Below are positions 54,648 through 63,811 of a stretch of 64,000 bases of DNA, piece by piece; position 1 is the stretch's first letter, and each line of letters begins with the position of its first letter. Source of the DNA: Bacteroidaceae bacterium (GTDB lineage: Bacteria; Bacteroidota; Bacteroidia; Bacteroidales; Bacteroidaceae). Made by a program: the position numbers and the translations under genes. The DNA lies in contig JAKSIO010000001.1 in the NCBI GenBank assembly GCA_024398785.1, positions 372,001 to 436,000 of the forward strand. The letters run 5' to 3'. The notes beneath the pieces are model-generated. The model was not told the DNA's origin, searched no databases, and saw only the letters and a program-made list of their open reading frames with translations.

Positions 54648-55991
54648 ATGAGTGAGCGTGTTGTTGTTATTGGTGCAGGCGAAAGTGGAACCGGAGCCGC
54701 CATTCTTGCAAAGGCAAAAGGTTATGACGTTTTTGTAAGTGACAGTTCAGTAATCAAAGATTACTATCAGCAGGAACTTGATAAGCGCGGAATAGAATGG
54801 GAACAGGGGGCACATACTTTGTCAAAAGTGCAGAATGCCAATCTTGTAATCAAAAGTCCGGGCGTACCTAACAATGCTCCTTTAATCAAAGAATATGTTA
54901 CACGAGGTATTCCTGTAATATCTGAAATAGAATTTGCAGGACGTTTTACTGATGCAAAGATGATTTGCATAACTGGCAGTAACGGAAAGACAACTACCAC
55001 ATCGCTTATATATCATATCTGCAAAATGGCAGGTCTCAATGTAGGCCTTGCCGGAAATATCGGCAGCAGCCTTGCATGGCAGGTGGCTGAGAACAACCAT
55101 GACTACTATATCATTGAGTTGAGCAGTTTCCAACTGGATAATATGTATGATTTTAAGGCAAATGTTGCCGTTCTGATGAATATTACCCCTGACCATCTTG
55201 ACCGTTATGACAACTGTATGCAGAATTATGTCGATGCCAAGATGCGTATCACCCGCAATCAGACTGTTGACGATGCCTTTGTCTTCTGGAATGAAGATCC
55301 TATCATTCAGCGTGAACTCAAAAAATATGGTTTGAAGGCAACGCTTTATCCGTTCTCCGAGAACAATCTCAAAGATGTTGACCTGGCCGCTTACACCCAG
55401 GACGGCAAATTGTTCTTTACGCGTCCGGACGATTTCAATATGGAACAGGAATCTCTTGCCCTGACAGGTCTGCACAATCTTTACAATTCAATGGCTGCAG
55501 GTATTTCTGCAAATATCATTGGTATCAGAAAAGAAACAATCCGCAAAGCCTTGCAGACGTTCAAAGGCGTGGAGCACAGACTGGAATATGTAAAGAAAGT
55601 GGATGGTGTTGACTATATCAACGATTCAAAGGCCACCAATGTGAACAGTTGCTGGTATGCACTGCAGAGCATGCGTACAAAAACTGTGCTTATACTTGGC
55701 GGTAAGGATAAAGGCAACGATTACAGTGAAATAGCTGATCTTGTGCGTCAGAAGTGTACAGGACTTGTATTTATGGGACTTCATAATGAAAAACTGGTTG
55801 ATTTCTTCAAGGATTTCGGTATTCCGTATGTAAGTACTGACGCATTGGACAAGGCTCTTGATGCAGCCCGTTCAATGGCAAAGCCGGGAGATACCGTGCT
55901 TCTTAGTCCATGTTGTGCAAGTTTTGATTTGTTCACAAGTTATGAAGACCGCGGCCGTAAGTTTAAAGATTACGTAAACAACATGAAATAA
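54648..55991 (+). CDS. murD: UDP-MurNAc-alanine:D-glutamate ligase
   Basis: A 447-residue Mur ligase adding D-Glu. The N-terminal Rossmann-like UDP-binding start VVVIGAGESGTGAAILAK is followed by the ATP loop GSNGKTTTTSLIYHICK, the ELSSFQLD motif, NITPDHLDRY and the C-terminal ILGGKDKGNDY and LLSPCCASFDLFTSYEDRG. It begins 2 bp after the mraY stop. Confidence 0.97.
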   Translation: MSERVVVIGAGESGTGAAILAKAKGYDVFVSDSSVIKDYYQQELDKRGIEWEQGAHTLSKVQNANLVIKSPGVPNNAPLIKEYVTRGIPVISEIEFAGRFTDAKMICITGSNGKTTTTSLIYHICKMAGLNVGLAGNIGSSLAWQVAENNHDYYIIELSSFQLDNMYDFKANVAVLMNITPDHLDRYDNCMQNYVDAKMRITRNQTVDDAFVFWNEDPIIQRELKKYGLKATLYPFSENNLKDVDLAAYTQDGKLFFTRPDDFNMEQESLALTGLHNLYNSMAAGISANIIGIRKETIRKALQTFKGVEHRLEYVKKVDGVDYINDSKATNVNSCWYALQSMRTKTVLILGGKDKGNDYSEIADLVRQKCTGLVFMGLHNEKLVDFFKDFGIPYVSTDALDKALDAARSMAKPGDTVLLSPCCASFDLFTSYEDRGRKFKDYVNNMK

Positions 55992-55999
55992 AATTAAGT

Positions 56000-57229
56000 A
56001 TGGGATTCGGACAGAATATCAAACGTATGTTCAAATGTGACAAGACTATTCTTGCCATTGTTCTGGTATTGATGGTCCTGTCAATAGTGGAGGTGTATAG
56101 TGCAACCAGTTATTATACGCATGGACAGACCAACTTTTTGTCTCCGCTCAAGAGCCATCTTCTGCATTGCGTACTGGGTGTTATCTGTATGCTCGTTTCT
56201 TTCTCATTCCCATATTTCAAACTCAAACAACTGAATAAATACATACTGTTTCCGCTTTCTGTCATATTACTGTCTTATCTGTTTGTCAAAGCCCTGATAG
56301 CGCACGATGCTGTGCGCAGCATAAATCTTGGCTTTATGAACTTTCAGGTATCGGAACTGGCCAAATTGTCTGTAATTCTTTTTACTGCCAATGAAATGGC
56401 TGTCATGCCGGCCGATCCTACGCGGCACGGAATTACTTTCTGGCGTATAATGGGAGTGGCTTTTGCATTTTTTCTGCTTATTTTCCCTGAAAATCTGTCA
56501 ACGGCTTTGATGATATGCATTGTTGTGTATACCATGATGTTTCTGGGCGGTCTTTCGCATAAATACTTACTGACAACAGCCGGTTCCGTTGCTCTTTTTG
56601 CAGGTGTTGTCCTTCTGCTGTTCTGTACGGTTCCTCAGGAAAAACTGGCATCTCTGCCGGTAGTAAACAGAGCTGCTACATGGCAGGCTCGTATTCTTGA
56701 TAAAATAGAATCAAAGAATGATCGTAATCTGACACCTGCCGAGTATTCTGTCAAGGTCGCTCCCGACAAGTTGCAGGAAACACGCGCAAATATTGCCATA
56801 GCATCGTCACATCTTTTGGGTAAGGGACCGGGAAATTCAAATCAGAAAGAATATCTGAAGGAGGCTAGCAATGACTTTATGTTTGCCATTATTATTGAAG
56901 AACTAGGTATGATTCCGGCAATACTTATAATTGGCGCATATATTGCATTGTTGCTTAGGATTATGGTTCTTGCCAGAAAATGCAAGGATATATATGCCTC
57001 ATTGATTATTTCGGGAATAGTTCTGGTCTTTTTGATTCAGGCTTTCGTGAATATGGCGGTGGCTGTTGGCTTGATACCTGTTACTGGACAGTCATTGCCA
57101 TTCCTGACACGTGGAGGATCTTCAATACTTATGTCCTGTATTGATATTGCCATTGTGCTGAATGTAAGCAAAATGATAATTATAGAATCAGAAAATGAAC
57201 GTAACGGTCAAACGTTGCAAACAAATTAA
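56000..57229 (+). CDS. ftsW: FtsW peptidoglycan polymerase (SEDS family)
   Basis: A 409-residue SEDS membrane protein with about ten spans. Diagnostic segments are QVSELAKLSVILFTA (SEDS loop), FPENLSTALMICIV, the extracytoplasmic loop between helices 7 and 8, and the final PVTGQSLPFLTRGGSSILMSCI. It sits between murD and murG in the usual place, working with FtsI in septal wall synthesis. Confidence 0.95.
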   Translation: MGFGQNIKRMFKCDKTILAIVLVLMVLSIVEVYSATSYYTHGQTNFLSPLKSHLLHCVLGVICMLVSFSFPYFKLKQLNKYILFPLSVILLSYLFVKALIAHDAVRSINLGFMNFQVSELAKLSVILFTANEMAVMPADPTRHGITFWRIMGVAFAFFLLIFPENLSTALMICIVVYTMMFLGGLSHKYLLTTAGSVALFAGVVLLLFCTVPQEKLASLPVVNRAATWQARILDKIESKNDRNLTPAEYSVKVAPDKLQETRANIAIASSHLLGKGPGNSNQKEYLKEASNDFMFAIIIEELGMIPAILIIGAYIALLLRIMVLARKCKDIYASLIISGIVLVFLIQAFVNMAVAVGLIPVTGQSLPFLTRGGSSILMSCIDIAIVLNVSKMIIIESENERNGQTLQTN

Positions 57230-57243
57230 TAAATATTTGTACT

Positions 57244-58362
57244 ATGGATAATAAACCATTGAAAGTGATAGTCAGCGGTGGCGGTACAGGAGGACATATT
57301 TTTCCTGCAATCTCAATTGCCAATGCGATAAAAGAACTGAGACCTGATGCATCCATACTGTTTGTAGGTGCTCTGGGACGTATGGAAATGGTACGTGTGC
57401 CCGAGGCTGGTTATGATATTGTAGGTCTTCCTGTAATGGGTTTTGACCGTAAACATATTCTGAAGAACATAAAAGTGTTGTACTGCCTGATGTGCAGCCG
57501 TCGGCGTGCACGCAGGATTCTGAAGGATTTCCGTCCTGATATTGCCGTTGGAGTTGGCGGATATGCCAGCGGACCGGTATTGAAAGAAGCCGCAAGAAAG
57601 AATATTCCGATTGTAATTCAGGAACAGAATTCGTATGCAGGTGTTACAAATAAACTGCTTTCGAAAGATGCCAGGATTATCTGTGTGGCATATCAGGGAA
57701 TGGAACGTTTCTTCCCTGCAGATAAAATAGTAATAACGGGTAATCCTATCAGACAGAATCTCCTTGTTAAGGATTTTGATAAAAACCAAGCATATCTGAA
57801 TTTCGGATTGGATCCTTCAAAGCGTACAATTGCTATTCTGGGAGGCAGTCTTGGAGCACGCACAATGAATGAAAGCGTGCTGTCAAGTCTTGAACTGATC
57901 AGAAACAATCCGTCCGTACAATTTGTATGGCAGACCGGCAAATACTATTTTGAAGAAATGATAAAACGCCTGTCAGAAACTGAACCGGTCCCCAATCTGT
58001 ATCCATTGGACTTCATTTCTCAAATGAATATGCTGTACAGTATTTCCGATCTGGTCATTTCGAGAGCCGGTGCAGGTTCAATATCTGAATTTGCTCTGCT
58101 TGAAAAACCTGTAATTCTTGTTCCGAGTCCTAATGTTGCAGAAGACCATCAGACCAAGAATGCACTTTCATTGTCAGACAGGAACGCTGCGGTGTATATA
58201 CCGGACAACAAGGCTGTAGAGGAATTGATTCCTGCAGCATTGAATCTGGTCTGTGATGAAGACAAATTAAAGTCTTTAACTGAAAATATAAAACAATTTG
58301 CCATGCCGGATTCTGCAAGAATAATTGCAGAGAAGGTATTGTCCATAGTAGAAAACAAATAA
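57244..58362 (+). CDS. murG: UDP-GlcNAc:undecaprenyl-PP-MurNAc-pentapeptide transferase
   Basis: A 372-residue GT-B glycosyltransferase making lipid II. The N-terminal GGGTGGHIFPAISIA is the family signature. VGVGGYASGPVL, IQEQNSYAGVTNKLL and the C-terminal donor-site segment ISRAGAGSISEFALLEKPVILVPSPNVAEDHQ are present; the latter is the nucleotide-binding region. Confidence 0.97.
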   Translation: MDNKPLKVIVSGGGTGGHIFPAISIANAIKELRPDASILFVGALGRMEMVRVPEAGYDIVGLPVMGFDRKHILKNIKVLYCLMCSRRRARRILKDFRPDIAVGVGGYASGPVLKEAARKNIPIVIQEQNSYAGVTNKLLSKDARIICVAYQGMERFFPADKIVITGNPIRQNLLVKDFDKNQAYLNFGLDPSKRTIAILGGSLGARTMNESVLSSLELIRNNPSVQFVWQTGKYYFEEMIKRLSETEPVPNLYPLDFISQMNMLYSISDLVISRAGAGSISEFALLEKPVILVPSPNVAEDHQTKNALSLSDRNAAVYIPDNKAVEELIPAALNLVCDEDKLKSLTENIKQFAMPDSARIIAEKVLSIVENK

Positions 58363-58364
58363 AA

Positions 58365-59750
58365 ATGGATGCCAATAATATAAAATCGGTTTACTTTTTA
58401 GGTGCCGGCGGTATAGGCATGAGTGCCATTGTCCGTTATTTCCTGTCTGAAAATATAAAGGTTGCAGGATATGACAAAACAGCATCATCATTGACCTTAG
58501 CTCTTGAAAAGGAGGGCGCGGATATTCATTATGAAGACAATGCAGCTCTTATTCCGGATTTTTGCCGCGATCAGGCTCATACTCTTGTAGTTTATACTCC
58601 GGCTATTCCGCAGGACCATAACGAATGGAGGTGGTTCAGGGATAATGGTTTCAATATAATGAAAAGAGCCCAGATCCTAGGAGTTATAAGCCGCGACTAT
58701 AAGGCATTGTGTGTTGCCGGAACTCATGGAAAAACTACAACAAGCACAATGGTTGCTCATATCCTGATGCAAGGCAATGACGGCTGTAATGCTTTCCTTG
58801 GAGGTATTTCCAAGAATTACAACAGTAATTTACTGTTAAGTAAGAAAAGCAGGTACATGGTAATTGAAGCCGACGAATTTGACCGCTCCTTCCACTCTCT
58901 TGCACCATTCAGAACGGTGATAACCGCAATGGATGCCGATCATCTTGACATCTATGGTAATCATCAGAATTATATTGACAGCTTCAAAACCTATGCATCA
59001 AAAGTCTGTACAGGAGGCGATGTCATAATAAAGACGGAGCTGGCTGACATAATAAGACCATCCCTGCAGGAAGGAGTTACATTGCATACCTATTCTGCAG
59101 ATAACGGAGACTATCATGCAGAAAACGTACGTATCGGAAATGGAACTCTGGTCTTTGACTTTGTATATCCGCAAGGTATGATTAAAGATATAGCATTGGG
59201 CCAGCCTTTCCCAATAAATGTTGAGAACGGTGTTGCTGCAATTGCCATGTCTCTTCTCAGCGGAGCTACAGAGGAACAGATACGTGTGGGCATGGCAACT
59301 TTCAAAGGTGCCGACCGCAGGTTTGATTTTCATCTGAACACTCCATCCAAGGTGTATATCAGCGATTATGCACATCATCCGCAGGAGGTAAAACAGAGTG
59401 CATTGTCAATATCGCAACTGTATAGCGGAAGAAAGATAACTGCCATATTCCAGCCTCATTTATATACAAGGACACGTGACTTTTATAAAGATTTTGCAAA
59501 TGCACTCAATATGTTTACCCAGGTCTGGCTGGTTGATATTTATCCTGCAAGAGAGTTGCCAATTCCCGGCATCACCAGTCAGATAATTGCAGATAACATG
59601 AGCCCCGGCAAGTGTCTTGGTGTGATATCCAAAGACCAGGTACTTCCGTTGGTTGAGTCAATGAAAGACAGTGTTGATGTGCTGGTGACATTAGGTGCAG
59701 GTTATTTGGATAATTTTGCCGGGCAAATAGCGGATATTTTGAAAAAATAA
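58365..59750 (+). CDS. murC: UDP-N-acetylmuramate:L-alanine ligase
   Basis: A 461-residue Mur ligase adding L-Ala. The N-terminal VYFLGAGGIGMSAIVRYFL binds the UDP-sugar, GTHGKTTTSTMVAHI is the ATP loop, and EADEFDRSF, MDADHLDIYG and YAHHPQEVK follow. It begins 2 bp after murG and is followed after 10 bp by ftsQ. Confidence 0.97.
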   Translation: MDANNIKSVYFLGAGGIGMSAIVRYFLSENIKVAGYDKTASSLTLALEKEGADIHYEDNAALIPDFCRDQAHTLVVYTPAIPQDHNEWRWFRDNGFNIMKRAQILGVISRDYKALCVAGTHGKTTTSTMVAHILMQGNDGCNAFLGGISKNYNSNLLLSKKSRYMVIEADEFDRSFHSLAPFRTVITAMDADHLDIYGNHQNYIDSFKTYASKVCTGGDVIIKTELADIIRPSLQEGVTLHTYSADNGDYHAENVRIGNGTLVFDFVYPQGMIKDIALGQPFPINVENGVAAIAMSLLSGATEEQIRVGMATFKGADRRFDFHLNTPSKVYISDYAHHPQEVKQSALSISQLYSGRKITAIFQPHLYTRTRDFYKDFANALNMFTQVWLVDIYPARELPIPGITSQIIADNMSPGKCLGVISKDQVLPLVESMKDSVDVLVTLGAGYLDNFAGQIADILKK

Positions 59751-59760
59751 TGCCTGAATA

Positions 59761-60480
59761 ATGAAGAGATTTCTTGTCATATTCTTATCTTTGCTATTGG
59801 CTGTTTATCTGGGCTTCTTTTTCTGTATGTTTCAGCAGACAGAAATAGAAAAGGATAATCACGCCATAGAACTGGTATATATGGATACGTTGGGCCCGTC
59901 ACTGCTGACTAAGGACAACGTTATGCGGTATTTGACAGAAGTTGATACATTATCGGTACCTCAGATTGAATATGCATTGAGTAAACATGTTCTGGTAAGT
60001 CAGGTGGAATGCTACCAAACAAATAACGGCACAATGAAATGTCTGTTGTGGTGCAAGGAACCAGTTGCAAGGGTAATGGCCGATGCCGGCAATTTCTATC
60101 TTTGTCGCGGAGGTGAATTTCTGAATGCCGGTTATGTACATTTGAATCTGCCGCTGCTGACCGGATGCGCGGATTCACTGATGTGCAGTACGTGGGGTGA
60201 ACAGTTGTGTTCCTATATCCACGACCATGAGTTCTGGAATAACCAGATAGAACAGATAAATGTTCAGCCGAACGGTAACGTAGTTATTGTTCCAAGAATC
60301 GGAGCTCATTTCATAGACCTTGGTTCCGGTCAGGATTATGTAGCGCAGTTGGAACGTCTGATGAATTTTTACAGACAGGGCTTGAACAAGATAGGTTGGA
60401 ATAAGTATTCAAACATAAGCCTGGCATATTCAAATCAGATTGTATGCAAAACGTATAAGAGTAAAAAAACAAAAAAATAG
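59761..60480 (+). CDS. ftsQ: Cell-division protein FtsQ
   Basis: A 239-residue bitopic protein: an N-terminal membrane helix (about 5-25), then a periplasmic region in the POTRA position (about 45-110) and a beta domain (about 115-230). POTRA sequence signatures are weak, as is usual for Bacteroidota FtsQ, and the call rests on topology, length and position between murC and ftsA. The C-terminus is strongly basic. Confidence 0.85.
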   Translation: MKRFLVIFLSLLLAVYLGFFFCMFQQTEIEKDNHAIELVYMDTLGPSLLTKDNVMRYLTEVDTLSVPQIEYALSKHVLVSQVECYQTNNGTMKCLLWCKEPVARVMADAGNFYLCRGGEFLNAGYVHLNLPLLTGCADSLMCSTWGEQLCSYIHDHEFWNNQIEQINVQPNGNVVIVPRIGAHFIDLGSGQDYVAQLERLMNFYRQGLNKIGWNKYSNISLAYSNQIVCKTYKSKKTKK

Positions 60481-60485
60481 ATATT

Positions 60486-61946
60486 ATGATTAATCCCATT
60501 GTTGCAGCTATTGAGATTGGATCGTCCAAGATTTCCGGTATGGTTGGCCGAAAGGAGAATGACGATGTCTTCCACATCTATTCCTATGCATCTACACCAT
60601 CGCACGACGCTGTGCGTTATGGTACTGTTTATAATACTACAAAAACTGCCGATTCTTTGGTTAAGGTTCTTGACGGTATGGAACAGAAAATGGGAGATGG
60701 CGGAAAAATTTACAGCGTATATGTGAATTTTGCCGGACGCTCTCTCAAAACAATGGAGTGCACTGTATCGCGTAAATTTATGGCTCAGACCGTAATAGAC
60801 CAGAATCTTCTTGCGGAACTTGCTGATCAGGCTGCCCAGTCTGTGCCTAAAGGCTACGTTATGCTGGGAAATGATGTCCAGGACTATCGTATCAACGGTT
60901 CCCAAGCCAGAAATGACAGTCCGATAGGTGTATGCTGCGGGTCAATAGACTGCCGTTATCAATTGATTATTGCCAAAAAGGAACATGTAGACATATTGAA
61001 CCAGTGTTTTGAAGAGGCCAGTATAGAGATTGAAGAGAAAAATATAATGCCTGTTTCCATTGCAAACGCAATACTTACTCCCGATGAAATGGAGAAAGGT
61101 TGTGCTCTGATTGATTACGGTTCAGATACAACCACTGTGGCCGTGTTCAAATACTCAAAACTTTCCTATCTGAGAGTGCTTCCTATCGGAGCTGATCTGA
61201 TAACGCAGGATGTAATGAATCATTTTCACATAACATACTCCCAGGCCGAAGAACTGAAAATTAATTATGGTCTGTATAACGTATCCCATAAAGAGCGCGG
61301 CGGTGATATAGAGTTTGCCTGCCTGAGTGATGATGCCGGTGAAACGAAAGAGATTCCGCTGGTTGAGCTGGGTAATGTCATTGCTGCCAGAAATGAAGAA
61401 ATAATTATCAATGCTCTTGCACAGATAAAGAAGTCCGGATACGAAGATCTGCTCTATGCCGGCATAGTAATGACAGGTGGCGGAAGTAATTTGCGTAAAT
61501 TACAGGATCTGATAAGCCAGCAGTTTACCAAGATATACAAATTCCGTATCGTAAAAATGGTTCCAGTTGAGCAGATTTGGGATCTTGATCGCTGGAAAAA
61601 AGATGATTCTACGCAGATAGGTTTGCTTTCTTTGCTGATGAAAAGCGATAATCATAACTGTGCCGACTTTACTGCCAGCTTGGATAATATATCACCTGCT
61701 CCGGTTAAGCAGGCACCTATAGACTCCGGAAAGGGTACTGCAACTACGCTTGATATGTTTGACAATATTGATCAGAACGCAGAGATGAATTCACGTCAGG
61801 AACAGATTGACAAGATTGAGGAACAGACCGGTGAAAATACTCAGAAACCTAAGAAAAAGGGTTTTTGGGAAAAAGTAATCAATCCGTTCGGAAAGGTGGA
61901 GGAAGTTTTTGATCAGATGATGGATGATGATAACAGCACTAAATAA
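60486..61946 (+). CDS. ftsA: Cell-division protein FtsA
   Basis: A 486-residue actin-like ATPase that tethers FtsZ to the membrane. Motifs: phosphate-1 AAIEIGSSKISGMVG, the 1C domain (about 85-165), phosphate-2 ALIDYGSDTTTVAVF and adenosine GIVMTGGGSNLRKL. A linker of about 60 residues leads to a C-terminal amphipathic helix (about 455-478, GFWEKVINPFGKVEEVF), the likely membrane-targeting sequence, then an acidic end. It lies 5 bp after ftsQ. Confidence 0.96.
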   Translation: MINPIVAAIEIGSSKISGMVGRKENDDVFHIYSYASTPSHDAVRYGTVYNTTKTADSLVKVLDGMEQKMGDGGKIYSVYVNFAGRSLKTMECTVSRKFMAQTVIDQNLLAELADQAAQSVPKGYVMLGNDVQDYRINGSQARNDSPIGVCCGSIDCRYQLIIAKKEHVDILNQCFEEASIEIEEKNIMPVSIANAILTPDEMEKGCALIDYGSDTTTVAVFKYSKLSYLRVLPIGADLITQDVMNHFHITYSQAEELKINYGLYNVSHKERGGDIEFACLSDDAGETKEIPLVELGNVIAARNEEIIINALAQIKKSGYEDLLYAGIVMTGGGSNLRKLQDLISQQFTKIYKFRIVKMVPVEQIWDLDRWKKDDSTQIGLLSLLMKSDNHNCADFTASLDNISPAPVKQAPIDSGKGTATTLDMFDNIDQNAEMNSRQEQIDKIEEQTGENTQKPKKKGFWEKVINPFGKVEEVFDQMMDDDNSTK

Positions 61947-61954
61947 TCGTACTT

Positions 61955-63172
61955 ATGGAACAGAAAGAAATCTCATTGCTTCAGACAAGTTCAACTCTGA
62001 ATTTTAATTTCTCGTTAAGAGACCACGAGTCCATCATTAAGGTTATCGGTGTTGGTGGCGGTGGTGGAAATGCCGTTCAGAATATGTATATTGAGGGTAT
62101 CCGCGATGTATCGTTTGTCCTGACCAATACTGATGTGCAGGCAATGCGTAAATCTGAGATTCCCACAAAGATAGCTTTGGGCGAATCGATAACAAAAGGC
62201 CTGGGTGCCGGTGATGATCCGGAAGTAGCCCGTGTTGCCGCTGAAGAGAGTGCTGAAGAAATTAAAGCCCTGTTTGATGAATCAACCCACATGGTGTTCA
62301 TTACTGCAGGTATGGGTGGCGGTACCGGAACCGGTGCGGCACCTGTAATTGCGCGTTTGGCAAAAGAAGCCGGAATGCTGACCATAGGTGTTGTTACAAT
62401 TCCTTTCAAGTTTGAATTGAACAAGAAGATCAAGCAGGCGCTCAAGGGTGTTATTGAGATGTCCAAGCATGTTGATGCCTTGCTGATAGTCAAGAACGAA
62501 AAACTGCTGGAAATGTATCCTAATGTTACCGTAACGGAAGGATTCAAAATAGTGGATAAGAATCTGTACGATGCCACCAAGTCTGTTGCCGAGATTATTA
62601 CTGTACAGGGTAAGGTGAACCTTGACTTCCGCGATGTGAGCAAGATATTGTCCAACGGAGGTGTGGCTCTTATGAGTTTTGGTACCGGATCGGGCGAAAA
62701 CAGACTGGAGTTGGCAATCAATCAGGCGTTGACATCGCCTTTATTGCATAATAACGATATTTTCTCATCCAAGAAGGTTCTGTTCAACATATATCAGAGC
62801 GAAGATCCACAGTATCAGCTTCAGGCTTATGAGATGGAAGAGGTGAGCCGTTTTACAGAACGTTTCACATATGATGATATTGAGGTTATCTGGGGACTTG
62901 CAAACGATGAGAATCTTAAGGGAGATCAGGTTAAGATTACAATTCTTGCCACCGGATTCGGAATCAATGAAAAATTGTCCGAATCAAGCATGGATATTAT
63001 TGTGAACGATATGTATGACGGTAAGGTTGGCCGCAGACAGCTTTATTCATATATATTGAACGACGACGATATGGATAACGATGAGCTGTTGGGCCTTATG
63101 GAAAAATACGATACCTTCAGCAGAACCTCTATACAGTTGAGCGAAATCAAAAAGTTGTCAAAAACAGCGTAA
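61955..63172 (+). CDS. ftsZ: Cell-division GTPase FtsZ
   Basis: A 405-residue tubulin-like GTPase forming the Z ring. The nucleotide-binding start IGVGGGGGNAV (31-41), the tubulin signature GGGTGTGAAP (121-130) and the T7-loop region with NLDFRDVSKIL are present. An N-terminal extension of about 25 residues precedes the core. After the core (ending near residue 345) only about 55 residues follow, ending in SEIKKLSKTA, with no recognisable conserved C-terminal peptide. Last gene of the dcw cluster. Confidence 0.97.
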   Translation: MEQKEISLLQTSSTLNFNFSLRDHESIIKVIGVGGGGGNAVQNMYIEGIRDVSFVLTNTDVQAMRKSEIPTKIALGESITKGLGAGDDPEVARVAAEESAEEIKALFDESTHMVFITAGMGGGTGTGAAPVIARLAKEAGMLTIGVVTIPFKFELNKKIKQALKGVIEMSKHVDALLIVKNEKLLEMYPNVTVTEGFKIVDKNLYDATKSVAEIITVQGKVNLDFRDVSKILSNGGVALMSFGTGSGENRLELAINQALTSPLLHNNDIFSSKKVLFNIYQSEDPQYQLQAYEMEEVSRFTERFTYDDIEVIWGLANDENLKGDQVKITILATGFGINEKLSESSMDIIVNDMYDGKVGRRQLYSYILNDDDMDNDELLGLMEKYDTFSRTSIQLSEIKKLSKTA

Positions 63173-63190
63173 TATTTTGTCATTTTTTTG

Positions 63191-63198
63191 TACTTTTG
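63191..63198 (+). promoter_or_regulatory. -7 element of the XRE-cupin regulator gene
   Basis: TACTTTTG (TAnnTTTG), 26 bp before the ATG at 63225, placing a new transcript start after ftsZ. Confidence 0.45.
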
Positions 63199-63224
63199 CA
63201 GTTTGAAAAATATCAGACTTGTTT

Positions 63225-63803
63225 ATGAGTACAGAAATCTCCGTAGGAGCAAAAATCCGTTCAGTCAGGGAGTCAAAGAATGTTGGCCTTGACGAATTGT
63301 CACAGAAATGCGGTCTGCCGGTTGAGCAGTTGTCCGCATTGGAGGGTGGTGCACCGCTTCCAGGTATAGGTCCGCTTATGAAAATAGCGCGTGCGCTAGG
63401 CGTAAGACTAGGAACTTTCCTTGACGATTCATCGCAGAACGGTCCGGTTGTATGCAAATCTGCAGAGCGTAAACCTGTTATCCGTTTTTCAAACAATAGT
63501 GAAAACAAAAACAGCGCCAAACTTCTTTACCAGTCCCTTTCTGCCGGTAAGGAATCAAAAAGCATGGACCCGTTCATTATTGATATCCTTCCTGATTCTG
63601 CAAAAGACTATGTTCCGTCTTCTCACGAAGGAGAGGAATTTATTTTTGTGCTCAACGGTAAGGTGGAGATTATTTATGGCAAATCAAGTTATATTCTTGA
63701 GAAGGGTGACAGCATCTATTATGATTCTGTTGTCAAACATCATGTTCATGGCGCGGACAACCAGCCTGCTCAGATACTTGCCGTTATCTTTTCACCATAT
63801 TGA
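63225..63803 (+). CDS. XRE-family regulator with cupin domain
   Basis: A 192-residue protein. The N-terminal XRE helix-turn-helix (about 8-62, GAKIRSVRESKNVGLDELSQKCGLPVEQLSALEGG) is joined to a cupin domain (about 100-190, HEGEEFIFVLNGKVEIIYG and DSIYYDSVVKHHVHG). Such regulators sense small metabolites in the cupin and often control a neighbouring gene. The acyl-CoA synthetase starting 8 bp later is the likely partner. The start is ATG 63225; an upstream in-frame TTG at 63219 is less likely. Confidence 0.9.
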   Translation: MSTEISVGAKIRSVRESKNVGLDELSQKCGLPVEQLSALEGGAPLPGIGPLMKIARALGVRLGTFLDDSSQNGPVVCKSAERKPVIRFSNNSENKNSAKLLYQSLSAGKESKSMDPFIIDILPDSAKDYVPSSHEGEEFIFVLNGKVEIIYGKSSYILEKGDSIYYDSVVKHHVHGADNQPAQILAVIFSPY

Positions 63804-63811
63804 TTCCTGTT

